64,000 nucleotides of DNA from NCBI RefSeq assembly GCF_010731635.1, contig NZ_AP022583.1, positions 4,030,001 to 4,094,000 on the forward strand. Direction: 5' to 3'. The first letter of the stretch is position 1; each line of letters opens with the position of its first letter. The DNA is from Mycobacterium noviomagense (GTDB taxonomy: Bacteria; Actinomycetota; Actinomycetes; Mycobacteriales; Mycobacteriaceae). Shown one piece after another: positions 17,710-26,558 of the stretch. A program made the translations under genes and the position numbers. The notes below the pieces were generated by a model, which was not told the origin of the DNA, ran no database searches, and saw only the letters and a program-made list of their open reading frames with translations.

Positions 17710-19128
17710 GTGACGAGACGCGGGAAGATCGTCTGTACCCTCGGCCCGGCCTCCAACTCCGACGAGATGGTCAGAGCGTTGGTCGAGGCCGGAATGGACG
17801 TCGCCCGAATGAACTTCAGTCACGGCGACTACAGCGATCACAAAGCCGCCTACGAGCGGGTGCGCGCGGCCTCGGATGCCACCGGCCGCGCGGTCGGCCT
17901 GCTGGCGGACTTACAAGGCCCGAAGATAAGGCTGGGCCGCTTCTCCAGTGGTTCGACCTATTGGGCCACCGGTGAGACGGTGCGAATCACCGTCGACGAC
18001 TGCGAGGGCACCCATGACCGGGTATCGACCACGTACAAGCAGTTAGCCAACGACGCGGCGGTCGGTGATCGCGTCCTCGTCGATGACGGCAAAGTCGGCC
18101 TGCTGGTCGAAGAAGTCCACGGCGACGACGTGGTCTGCACCGTCACCGAAGGCGGTCCGGTCAGCAACAACAAGGGAATGTCGCTGCCCGGCATGAACGT
18201 GACCGCTCCGGCCTTGTCCGACAAAGACATTGAAGACTTACAGTTCGCGCTGGACCTTGGTGTCGACATGGTGGCACTGTCGTTCGTGCGTTCGCCGTCG
18301 GATGTCGAACTGGTGCACGACGTGATGGATCGCCTGGGCCGCCGGGTGCCCGTGATCGCCAAACTGGAAAAGCCCGAAGCGATCGACAATCTGGAAGCCG
18401 TGGTATTGGCGTTCGACGCCATCATGGTGGCCCGCGGCGACCTGGGTGTCGAGCTGCCGCTGGAAGAGGTCCCGCTGGTGCAGAAGCGCGCCATCCAGAT
18501 GGCCAGGGAAAACGCCAAGCCGGTCATCGTGGCGACGCAAATGCTGGACTCGATGATCGAAAATCCGCGACCGACCCGGGCCGAGGCTTCCGACGTCGCC
18601 AACGCCGTGCTCGACGGCGCGGATGCGCTGATGCTCTCCGGCGAGACCGCGGTCGGCAAGTACCCGCTGGCGGCGGTCAAGACGATGTCGCGGATCATCT
18701 GCGCGGTTGAAGAGAATTCGGTGGCCGCCCCGCCGCTGACCCACATACCTCGCACCAAACGCGGCGTGATCTCCTACGCCGCCCGCGACATCGGCGAGCG
18801 GCTCGACGCCAAGGCTTTGGTCGCGTTCACCCAATCCGGCGACACGGTGCGTCGGCTGGCCCGCTTGCATACCCCGCTGCCGCTGCTGGCTTTCACGCCG
18901 CTGCCGGAGGTGCGCAGTCAACTGGCCATGACGTGGGGCACCGAGACGTTCATCGTTCCCACAATGCAATCCACCGACGGCATGATCCGCCAGGTCGACA
19001 AGTCGCTGCTGGAGCTGGGCCGCTACAAGCGGGGCGACCTCGTAGTCATCGTCGCCGGCGCACCGCCGGGCACAGTTGGCACGACCAACCTGATTCACGT
19101 GCACCGGATCGGCGAAGACGACGTTTAA
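17710..19128 (+). CDS. pykA: Pyruvate kinase
   Basis: 472 residues, the normal mycobacterial length. Transfers phosphate from phosphoenolpyruvate to ADP in the last step of glycolysis. Begins TRRGKIVCTLGPASNS. The K+/Mg2+ and substrate motif MNFSHGDY, the catalytic-Lys block VIAKLEKPEAIDNL, VARGDLGVELPLEEVP and LSGETAVGKYP are all present, followed by the B-domain insertion at about 70-165 and the C-terminal allosteric domain. It starts at GTG without a ribosome site; a -10 box just upstream suggests a leaderless message. Three bases separate it from tesB. Confidence 0.97.
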   Translation: MTRRGKIVCTLGPASNSDEMVRALVEAGMDVARMNFSHGDYSDHKAAYERVRAASDATGRAVGLLADLQGPKIRLGRFSSGSTYWATGETVRITVDDCEGTHDRVSTTYKQLANDAAVGDRVLVDDGKVGLLVEEVHGDDVVCTVTEGGPVSNNKGMSLPGMNVTAPALSDKDIEDLQFALDLGVDMVALSFVRSPSDVELVHDVMDRLGRRVPVIAKLEKPEAIDNLEAVVLAFDAIMVARGDLGVELPLEEVPLVQKRAIQMARENAKPVIVATQMLDSMIENPRPTRAEASDVANAVLDGADALMLSGETAVGKYPLAAVKTMSRIICAVEENSVAAPPLTHIPRTKRGVISYAARDIGERLDAKALVAFTQSGDTVRRLARLHTPLPLLAFTPLPEVRSQLAMTWGTETFIVPTMQSTDGMIRQVDKSLLELGRYKRGDLVVIVAGAPPGTVGTTNLIHVHRIGEDDV

Positions 19129-19131
19129 CCA

Positions 19132-19989
19132 ATGTCAGACTTCGACGAACTACTTGCGGTACTGGACCTGAACCCCGTCGGCGACGACATTTACATCGGC
19201 TCCCACCCGAGCAAAAATCCCATGCGCACGTTCGGCGGTCAGTTGATGGCGCAGTCGTTCGTGGCGGCCAGCCGCTCCCGCACCCACGACTTGCCGCCCA
19301 ACGCGCTTTCGGTGCACTTCATCAACGGCGGTGATCCCACCAAGGACATCGAGTTCCGCGTAGTGCGTCTGCGCGACGAACGACGCTTCGCCAACCGCCG
19401 GGTCGATGCCATGCAGGACGGCATCCTGTTGTCGTCGGCGATGATCTCGTATCTGTCCGGCGGCCGCGGACTCGAGCACGGCATCGATCCGCCGCAGGTA
19501 CCCGAACCGCGCACCCTGCCGAAAATCGGTGAACTGTTGCGCGGTTACGAAAAGACCGTCCCGCACTTCGTCAACGCGCTCCAACCGATCGAATGGCGCT
19601 ACACCAACGACCCGGCCTGGATCATGCGCGACAAAGGCGAACGGCTCCCGCACAACCGGGTGTGGGTCAAAGCCGACGGCGTGATACCTGACGACCCTGT
19701 CCTGCACACCGCAGCACTGGTCTATTCGTCGGACACGACGGTGCTGGACTCCATCATCACCACCCACGGGCTGTCCTGGGGCTACGACCGCATCTTCGCT
19801 GCGACCGTCAACCATTCGGTGTGGTTTCACCGGCAGGTCAGCTTCAACGACTGGGTGTTGTACGCGACGTCGTCTCCGGTGGCCGCCGACTCGCGTGGCC
19901 TGGGCACCGGGCATTTCTTCGATCCCACCGGTCAACTGCTCGCGACCGTCGTTCAGGAAGGCGTCGTCAAATATTTCCCTGGACGTTAA
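19132..19989 (+). CDS. tesB: Acyl-CoA thioesterase II (TesB family)
   Basis: 285 residues with a double hotdog fold. Hydrolyses acyl-CoA to free fatty acid and CoA. N-terminal hotdog: IYIGSHPSKNPMRTFGGQLMAQSFVAA. C-terminal hotdog carries the TesB block LDSIITTHGLSWGYDRIFAATVNHSVWFH, containing catalytic Asp and nearby Thr/Gln positions of the family, and ends ATVVQEGVVK. Corresponds to TesB1 (Rv1618). ATG is 3 bases after the pykA stop, so it is likely co-transcribed. Confidence 0.94.
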   Translation: MSDFDELLAVLDLNPVGDDIYIGSHPSKNPMRTFGGQLMAQSFVAASRSRTHDLPPNALSVHFINGGDPTKDIEFRVVRLRDERRFANRRVDAMQDGILLSSAMISYLSGGRGLEHGIDPPQVPEPRTLPKIGELLRGYEKTVPHFVNALQPIEWRYTNDPAWIMRDKGERLPHNRVWVKADGVIPDDPVLHTAALVYSSDTTVLDSIITTHGLSWGYDRIFAATVNHSVWFHRQVSFNDWVLYATSSPVAADSRGLGTGHFFDPTGQLLATVVQEGVVKYFPGR

Positions 19990-20179
19990 AGCCGGTGGTA
20001 ACCGCTCTACAACGATCCGGTTCCGACGCCAGCTAAGCCGCCACGCCAGCAGGCATCCCGGCGTAGCGTTTCCGGATATTGGGTAGGCAGAATGTAGGCC
20101 GAAACCGACGATGTGCCACTCAAGTGAACAACCAGCCCGGTGCGCCGCTTGAGTGTCAGCAGAGCGACCGGAGGTATGG

Positions 20180-21577
20180 GTGAGTAGTTCGTCGGTCGAC
20201 GTCGCGCCGAAGGTGCGTCCAAGCGAGCGGGTGGTTGTCCACGTCGACTCGCTGGCCGCGCGCTGGATCGGTGCGTTAGCCCTGCTCAGCGCGGCATGCT
20301 GGCTGGTTGCCGTCATCGCGCACGATCACCGCCACCCCGATTGGCAGGCCACCGGCCGGCTGGCGTGGTCGCTGACGATCCTCGCCGCCGTGGCGCTGAT
20401 CGCCCGCGGCATCTTCCTGGGCCGACCGGTCACGGCCTTGCACGCGAGTATCGCTGTCCTGGTTCTGTTTGCGGGCCTGGGCGCGCACGTGCTGTCCTTC
20501 GATTTACTCGGCGACGTGATGATTGCCGCGTCGGGGCTGGCACTGATGTGGCCCACCTCGGTGCGGCCGAGAGCCGACGACCTGCCGCGGGTATGGGCGC
20601 TGATCAACGCGACCAGCGGCGACCCGCTGGCACCGTTTGCCATGCAGACCGGCAAGTGCTACCACTTCAGCGCGGACGGCACGGCAGCGCTGGCATATCG
20701 CACCAAGATCGGGTACGCGGTGGTCAGCGGTGATCCCATCGGCGACGAGGCGCAGTTTCCTCAGTTGGTGGCCGACTTCGCGGCGATGTGTCACACCCGG
20801 GGATGGCGGATTGTGGTGCTGGCGTGCGGCGAGCGATGCCTTCAGTTGTGGACTGATCCGGCGGTGCTCGGGCAGTCGCTGCGGGCCATACCGATTGGTC
20901 GAGACGTGGTCATCGACGTCGCCGAGTTCGAAATGGTGGGGCGCAAGTTCCGCAACCTGCGTCAGGCCGTCAAGCGCACCCACAACTGTGGTGTCACCAC
21001 CGAAATCGTCGCCGAGCAAGAACTCGACGACGAGCGGTTGGCCGAGTTGACCGACGTGGTGCGGACCTCACCGAGCGGTGCGCACGCCGATCGCGGGTTC
21101 TGCATGAACCTCGACGGCGTGCTGGAGGGACGCTATCCCGGAATACAGCTGATCGTCGCCCGCGATTCCTCGGGAACGGTACAGGGTTTTCACCGCTATG
21201 CCACCGCCGGAGGCGGCAGCGACATCACTCTGGACGTGCCGTGGCGACGCCGCGGAGCGCCCAACGGACTCGACGAACGGCTGTCGGTCGACATGGTTAT
21301 GGCTGCGAAAGAGGCTGGCGCGCAACGATTGTCGCTAGCGTTTGCGGCGTTCCCGGAGATCTTCGACGAAAAGCACCGCGGCAGAATGCAAAGCCTCTTC
21401 TACCGGCTGATCCACCTGCTGGATCCGTTGATCGCGCTGGAGTCGTTGTACCGGTATCTGCGTAAGTTCCACTCCGCCGGCGAACGGCGCTACGCGCTGG
21501 TTCAGTTGAGGCAAGTGTTGCCGCTGCTGTACGTGCTGTTGTCGCTGGAGTTCATGCCCCGCCGACGCCGCCTGTAG
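20180..21577 (+). CDS. DUF2156 membrane protein, possible aminoacyl-phosphatidylglycerol synthase-like
   Basis: 465 residues. N-terminal part has about four membrane helices (residues 25-135). The C-terminal cytoplasmic domain (about 150-430) is of the DUF2156/GNAT-like type that forms the catalytic half of MprF lysyl-phosphatidylglycerol synthases: FAMQTGKCYHFSADG, AYRTKIGYAVVSGDPIG, RNLRQAVKRTHNCGV and GLDERLSVDMVMAAKE. Corresponds by position to Rv1619. The true aminoacyl or lipid substrate is unknown. The start GTG 20180 is preferred over GTG 20153 because GGAGG precedes it by 6 bases. Convergent with the DUF4190 gene, only 4 bases apart. Confidence 0.8.
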   Translation: MSSSSVDVAPKVRPSERVVVHVDSLAARWIGALALLSAACWLVAVIAHDHRHPDWQATGRLAWSLTILAAVALIARGIFLGRPVTALHASIAVLVLFAGLGAHVLSFDLLGDVMIAASGLALMWPTSVRPRADDLPRVWALINATSGDPLAPFAMQTGKCYHFSADGTAALAYRTKIGYAVVSGDPIGDEAQFPQLVADFAAMCHTRGWRIVVLACGERCLQLWTDPAVLGQSLRAIPIGRDVVIDVAEFEMVGRKFRNLRQAVKRTHNCGVTTEIVAEQELDDERLAELTDVVRTSPSGAHADRGFCMNLDGVLEGRYPGIQLIVARDSSGTVQGFHRYATAGGGSDITLDVPWRRRGAPNGLDERLSVDMVMAAKEAGAQRLSLAFAAFPEIFDEKHRGRMQSLFYRLIHLLDPLIALESLYRYLRKFHSAGERRYALVQLRQVLPLLYVLLSLEFMPRRRRL

Positions 21578-21581
21578 AAAC

Positions 21582-22160
21582 CTATGGCGACGGCCGCGGT
21601 GTGAGCGTGACGCTGAACTTGTTCTCGACGTGCTCACGGAATCGCTCCACGCATTGCTGCCGCAGGGCCGGATCGGAGCCGGCCCGCTGCAAGCAGTCGA
21701 CGTAGTCACCACCGCCGACGTCCTGCCACAGCACGGACCATATCGCGATGAAAATCAGGCCCACCACAATCGCTATCCCGCCCAGCACCATGCCGGCGAT
21801 CGCGACGCCGCCGTTGTTGGCTTCGCCGCGCCGGACCCGCCGATAGCCGACGATTCCCAGCACCGTGGCCACTGCGCCGAGGATCACACCGCCGAAGACC
21901 GACCACACGCACAGCAGAGCGATGACGGCGAGCACCAATGCTGCGGTGCCCAACCCGTTCCGGGGGCCGCGCGGCGGCCCGTAAGGCGGGTACGGCTGCG
22001 GCGGGGGATAGCCGCTGGGGTAGGGACCGGGCGGATAAGGGTATGGCGGCGGGGTGTGCTGACCCGCGCCCGGCCACGGCGACCCGTGTTCCGGTCTGCC
22101 TGGCTGGGTTTCGGGCCTATCCGACGGCGTGTCGGAGGATCTGTCCGAGAAATCTGTCAT
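21582..22160 (-). CDS. Proline-rich DUF4190 membrane protein
   Basis: 192 residues. Residues 1-68 form a Pro/Tyr/Gly-rich cytoplasmic arm (PPPYPYPPGPYPSGYPP). The DUF4190 unit of two glycine-rich helices follows (GTAALVLAVIALLCVWSVFG and GVAIAGMVLGGIAIVVGLIF), then a short extracytoplasmic domain with two Cys (DCLQRAG and QQCVERF). The family is of unknown function and common in actinobacteria. Its ATG overlaps the cydC stop, so it is coupled to the cyd operon; whether it takes part in cytochrome bd assembly is only a positional guess. Confidence 0.83.
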   Translation of the reverse strand: MTDFSDRSSDTPSDRPETQPGRPEHGSPWPGAGQHTPPPYPYPPGPYPSGYPPPQPYPPYGPPRGPRNGLGTAALVLAVIALLCVWSVFGGVILGAVATVLGIVGYRRVRRGEANNGGVAIAGMVLGGIAIVVGLIFIAIWSVLWQDVGGGDYVDCLQRAGSDPALRQQCVERFREHVENKFSVTLTPRPSP

Positions 22161-23860
22161 GGCAAGCGCTCCACATCGGCCGGCGTGGACAACCGGCAGT
22201 CAGCGTACTCGTCGTGACCGAGGCGTAGTTGCGGACAGCGAATGTCGTTGGGCAGCTGGTGGGTTGCCACCACGACGGTGCGCCCGGCGGTCATTAGCCC
22301 ACCGGCCGGGGAGAGCAGCTCGCGCAAAAGGTCTTCGGCGTCAACGGCGTCGAGGTGTTCGGTCGGCTCGTCGAGCAGCAGGATACGGGCTGGTGAGATC
22401 ACCGCGCGGGCCAACAGCAACCGCCTGCGTTGGCCCGCTGATACTGCTTGTGCGCCTCCGGTCAACACGGTCGCGAGACCGTCAGGCAGGCCGGCCAGCC
22501 AGTGCCCGAGGCCCACACGGTGTAAAGCTTCGATCAGCTCGTCGTCGCCGCAGTCTCCGCGGGCCACTAGCAAGTTGTCCCGCACTGTGGTGGCGAAGAT
22601 ATGAGCGTCTTCTGCGAAAAAGCAGACGGTCCTGCGTAATTCACTTTCACTCAGCAGCTCTATCGGGGTCCCGTTCACCTTAACTTGACTGTGCAAGGTT
22701 GGCAGCAATCCGGCGAGCGTCATCAACAGCGTGGTCTTGCCACATCCGCTGGGACCGGTGAGCGCCAGCCTGGCGCCGGGTGACAAGTCCACGCTCACCT
22801 GAACTGAATTGGTCCCATCGGCGTACCCGGTGCGAATATCGGCGGCCAACAGCCGCGGTGTTTCTCTGGCCGTGGGCGATGCAGCGTGGGTGACGGCCTG
22901 GGCATCGCCGGGCTGAGTCAGCTCGCGCAGCCGACGGGCAGCGATCCGCGAGCGGGTCAGCTGGATCGCGGCGCCCGGAAGCGCTGTCGTCGCCTCGAAC
23001 GCCGACAGCGGAAGCAACATCAGGATTGCCAGGGTGGTGGGCGCGACGGAAGATGCCATCCCGATACCGGCGACCACGGCTGCTAGCACGCTGAGGCCGA
23101 TCGCTGCTGTGGGCACGGCCTCGGCGACGGCGGCCGGCTTCGCCGCGGCATCGAGCGCATCTGCCCAATGACGGTGTTGTCGCGTAGATTCGGCGATGAC
23201 ATCGGGCAAAATGCCACCGACGCGGAGCTCGGGTGCATGTTCCAACGCGATCATGGCTGAGGCGTTGCGGTCGGAAAGATGTTGGCAGGCAACGTTCTCC
23301 TGCGCCGTTGTGGCTCGAGCGGAAAGGTAGGGCGCCAAAACGCCTGCTGCCAGCAGGCACACGGCCAGCACCAATGCCGCCGGTGGCGAGATGACGGCGA
23401 CGACCGCCGTAGCGGCCACTCCCAGTACTGCGGCCACGGTGATCGGCAACACCGCCCGCACCAGCACATCGGCGAGCTCGTCAACGTCTGCGCCGACCCG
23501 GGTCACCAGCTGGCCGCTGTGCAGCCGCGCCACGACGCGCACCGGTCCACGGGCCAAGCGTTGATAGATTCGGGCGCGCGCATTTCCGGCTGCCCGCAGT
23601 GCGGTGTCGTGGGTGGCCAACCGCTCGCAGTAGTGCAGCACGCCGCGGGAAATCGCCAGCGCCCGAACCGCGACCACCGCCACCGACAGGTCCAGCACCG
23701 GCGGCATCTGCCAGGCCCGGGTGATCAGCCAGGCCGAGACCGCGGCCAGTGCCAGCGCGCTGCTCAGCGACAGCGCGCCGAGAGTGACGGCCAACAGCAG
23801 ACGGGGAAGTCGAGGCCCAAGGAGCCTGTACGCGGATAGCAGCGGGTCAGACGTACGCAT
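22157..23860 (-). CDS. cydC: ABC exporter subunit CydC for cytochrome bd assembly
   Basis: 567 residues. N-terminal six-helix exporter domain (about residues 10-300) and C-terminal ATPase. With CydD it exports glutathione/cysteine-type reductants (E. coli) needed to mature cytochrome bd. Walker A is TGPSGCGKTTLL, the signature is unusual, VSAGQRRRLLLARA (AGQ in place of SGGQ), and Walker B is ARILLLDEPTEHLDA. ATG 23860 aligns with the exporter start and overlaps cydD by 14 bases; the longer frame is inside cydD. Confidence 0.93.
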   Translation of the reverse strand: MRTSDPLLSAYRLLGPRLPRLLLAVTLGALSLSSALALAAVSAWLITRAWQMPPVLDLSVAVVAVRALAISRGVLHYCERLATHDTALRAAGNARARIYQRLARGPVRVVARLHSGQLVTRVGADVDELADVLVRAVLPITVAAVLGVAATAVVAVISPPAALVLAVCLLAAGVLAPYLSARATTAQENVACQHLSDRNASAMIALEHAPELRVGGILPDVIAESTRQHRHWADALDAAAKPAAVAEAVPTAAIGLSVLAAVVAGIGMASSVAPTTLAILMLLPLSAFEATTALPGAAIQLTRSRIAARRLRELTQPGDAQAVTHAASPTARETPRLLAADIRTGYADGTNSVQVSVDLSPGARLALTGPSGCGKTTLLMTLAGLLPTLHSQVKVNGTPIELLSESELRRTVCFFAEDAHIFATTVRDNLLVARGDCGDDELIEALHRVGLGHWLAGLPDGLATVLTGGAQAVSAGQRRRLLLARAVISPARILLLDEPTEHLDAVDAEDLLRELLSPAGGLMTAGRTVVVATHQLPNDIRCPQLRLGHDEYADCRLSTPADVERLP

Positions 23861-25505
23861 AGCGCTCCGCACCCACGTGGATGACCTGATCACCGGTCGC
23901 GACAACCGGTTCGCGATGAGCGACGACCACCACGGTGGCTCCCGCTCGCGCACGTTCGAGGACCGAATGCAGCACGATGGTCTCGGTGTCGCTGTCGAGG
24001 TGGGCGGTCGGCTCGTCTAACAGCAGCAGCGGTGCCGATGAGCCCAGCGCACGAGCCAGGCCGAGGCGCTGACGTTGTCCCAGTGACAATCCGACCCCGT
24101 CACGTCCCAGCATGGTCTGCAACCCGTCCGGTAGCTCGGTCAAGACAGCGTCGAATCCCGCGGCGCCGCAGGCTGATTCAATGTCGAGCAGCTCACCGAA
24201 CAGATTCAGGTTGGCGGCAACAGTTCCCGGGATCAGCACCGGGCGTTGCGGCAGCCACGACAGCTGTCGCCACCACCGGTTGGCCTCGAGTTCACAGATG
24301 TCGATTCCGGCCACGGTGACCCGGCCCTCGTCCGGCGCCATGAGACCGGCGATGACCTGCAGCGCGGTGCTTTTGCCCGCGCCGTTCGGCCCGGTCAGCA
24401 CCGTGACTTGACCCGGCTGGATCGCGGCGCTGAGATTCGCTGGTGCATTGCCGTCGCGGCCACTGACACAGAGGTTTTCGAGACGGATCACCGCACCGCG
24501 CGCGGATACGGTCCGGCGTCCAGGCGGGACGGCGGCTGGGTGGTCGAGCAGCGCGAAAGCTTTGTCGGCTGCGGCCTTGCCGTCTTGGGCGGCATGGAAT
24601 TCGGCGCCGACGCGGCGCAGCGGCCAGTACACGTCGGGAGCCAGCAGCAAGGCGGTCAGACCTGCGGCCAGACTCATTTGCCCGAACACCAGGCGCAGAC
24701 CGATACTGACAGCGACCAAAGCGACGCCTAGCGTGGCCAGCAGCTCGAGCACCAAAGCCGACAGGAACGCGATCCGCAGTGTCGCCATCGCCGAACGACG
24801 GTGGGCGGCAGAAAGTTCCGCGATGCGCTGCTCTGGCCCGGCGGCGCGGCCCAATGCCCGCAGCGTGGGAAGCCCGGCGATCAGATCCAATAATTTGGCA
24901 TGCAACGTCGTCATAGCGGCCAGCGCCGCAGCAGATCGCTGCGTCGTCGCCAGGCCGATCAGCACCATGAAAATCGGAATGAGCGGCAAGGTGATCAGCG
25001 CGACCACAGCCGATTTGAGATCGTAGGCAGCCATCACCACGACGGTGGCCGGCGTCAGGATGGCGGCAAGCATCAATGCGGGCAGGTATCCGGTGAAGTA
25101 TGGCCGCAGTCCGTCCAAAGCGCGGGTCACGACCGTCGCGGCAGCGTCGCGCTGTGCCGCCAGTTGTCTGGGCGTCCGTGCCGTCACTGCGGCCAATACC
25201 TGGCCGCACAGGTCGGCGATCACCGAGCTCGCACTCTGTTGACCCAGCCGGGCCTGAAGCCAGCGCGCGAGTGTCCGAACCGTCCAGACCACCAACAGGA
25301 CGGAGAACCCCGGCGCCCAGCGCGGCAGGCTACGAGCGGACGGATCCGTGATGACCCCGGCCGCCATATGGGCGAGCACGGTAGCGGATGCGATCGAGCA
25401 GCCGGAGATCACCGTGCCGCAGGCCAGTGTGCCCGCCAGGAAGCGGCGCAAGGGTGCTGATCTCCGCCACAGTCGCGGATCCAGGGGCGCACGGCTGGCG
25501 TTCAG
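23847..25505 (-). CDS. cydD: ABC exporter subunit CydD for cytochrome bd assembly
   Basis: About 552 residues from the proposed start. Six-helix domain (residues about 18-310), then an ATPase with Walker A TGPNGAGKSTAL, signature LSLGQRQRLGLARAL and Walker B PLLLLDEPTAHLDSD. The 5' end is unclear: no ATG or GTG lies in frame between the cydB stop and the first membrane helix. The frame is open far upstream through cydB. I place the start at CTG 25505, which overlaps the cydB stop and has GAGGCGGG before it; TTG 25451 is an alternative but removes the N-terminal arm. Function is secure from CydC pairing and order cydA-B-D-C. Confidence 0.9.
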   Translation of the reverse strand: MNASRAPLDPRLWRRSAPLRRFLAGTLACGTVISGCSIASATVLAHMAAGVITDPSARSLPRWAPGFSVLLVVWTVRTLARWLQARLGQQSASSVIADLCGQVLAAVTARTPRQLAAQRDAAATVVTRALDGLRPYFTGYLPALMLAAILTPATVVVMAAYDLKSAVVALITLPLIPIFMVLIGLATTQRSAAALAAMTTLHAKLLDLIAGLPTLRALGRAAGPEQRIAELSAAHRRSAMATLRIAFLSALVLELLATLGVALVAVSIGLRLVFGQMSLAAGLTALLLAPDVYWPLRRVGAEFHAAQDGKAAADKAFALLDHPAAVPPGRRTVSARGAVIRLENLCVSGRDGNAPANLSAAIQPGQVTVLTGPNGAGKSTALQVIAGLMAPDEGRVTVAGIDICELEANRWWRQLSWLPQRPVLIPGTVAANLNLFGELLDIESACGAAGFDAVLTELPDGLQTMLGRDGVGLSLGQRQRLGLARALGSSAPLLLLDEPTAHLDSDTETIVLHSVLERARAGATVVVVAHREPVVATGDQVIHVGAERYAYV

Positions 25506-26542
25506 GATGCCCGCCTCGCCAATCCGGTCGACGGCGGTATCCGGTCGGCCGAGATACGCTGCCGGAACACCCAATACGTCCAGCCCTGATACACCATCGC
25601 CAATGGTGCGAACACCGCCGCTGCCCACGTCATGACCTTCAGCGTGTAGGGCGTGGACGATCCGTTCTCGATGGTGACGCTCCACGCCGGGTTCAGGGTG
25701 GAGGGCACCAGGTTCGGGTACAGCGCACCGAACAACAACACCACCACGGCCGCGACCACCACGGCCGAACAAGCGAACGCCCAGCCCTCAGAGCTTCGAC
25801 GCCACACCAACGCCACTGCCGCCAACTGCGCCACCACCGCGACTGCAAGGACCGTCCAGGTCCAGTTCTTGCCGTGTGCCAGCTGCGTCCAACCCCCGAA
25901 GCCGGCGACCAAGGCCGTCACCGGCGCCGACAACCACCGGGCGAATCGCTGCGCATCGTCGCGAATCGCCCCAGATGTCTTGAGCGCGAGGAATATTGCG
26001 CCGTAGAGCAAGAACAGCCCGCAGGTAGCCAGGCCGCCCAGCACGGTGTAGGTATTGAGCACGTCGCTGATCGACAGGTGAACCCGGTGATCGGCAGTCA
26101 CCGGCAGCCCGCGGACTAGTGCGGCGAACGCCACCCCCCACAGCAGCGCCGGAAGCCATGAGCCGGCGGCGATCCCGGAGTCAGCCCAGCCCCGCCATTT
26201 GGTGGCGTCGACCTTGCCCCGCCACTCGATGGCGACCGCCCGCACGATCATCCCGAACAGGATTGCCAGCAGCGGCAGGTACAACGCGGAGAACACCGTG
26301 GCGTACCAGGCAGGAAACGACGCGAACATCGCCGCGCCGGCAGTGATCAGCCAGACCTCGTTACCGTCCCAAACCGGACCGATGGTGTTGAGCGCGGCGC
26401 GGCGATGCGTCTCGCGGTCACCCGTGCCGACACGGGCAAGCGGCTCCATCAGCATGCCTACGCCGAAGTCGAAGCCTTCCAAGAGGAAAAAGCCTAGGAA
26501 CAGCGCGGCCAGGACACCGAACCACAATTGGTTGAATGCCAT
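25502..26542 (-). CDS. cydB: Cytochrome bd ubiquinol/menaquinol oxidase subunit II
   Basis: 346 residues, about eight to nine membrane helices. Subunit II of the bd terminal oxidase, which reduces O2 without proton pumping and supports hypoxic or stress respiration. Opening block FNQLWFGVLAALFLGFFLLEGFDFGVGML and PVWDGNEVWLITAGAAMFASFP are diagnostic. ATG 26542 has AAGGAG 9 bases upstream. It follows cydA by 16 bases. The frame extends upstream into cydA but without protein similarity. Confidence 0.96.
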   Translation of the reverse strand: MAFNQLWFGVLAALFLGFFLLEGFDFGVGMLMEPLARVGTGDRETHRRAALNTIGPVWDGNEVWLITAGAAMFASFPAWYATVFSALYLPLLAILFGMIVRAVAIEWRGKVDATKWRGWADSGIAAGSWLPALLWGVAFAALVRGLPVTADHRVHLSISDVLNTYTVLGGLATCGLFLLYGAIFLALKTSGAIRDDAQRFARWLSAPVTALVAGFGGWTQLAHGKNWTWTVLAVAVVAQLAAVALVWRRSSEGWAFACSAVVVAAVVVLLFGALYPNLVPSTLNPAWSVTIENGSSTPYTLKVMTWAAAVFAPLAMVYQGWTYWVFRQRISADRIPPSTGLARRAS

Positions 26543-26558
26543 GGCGATCAGCTCCTTC

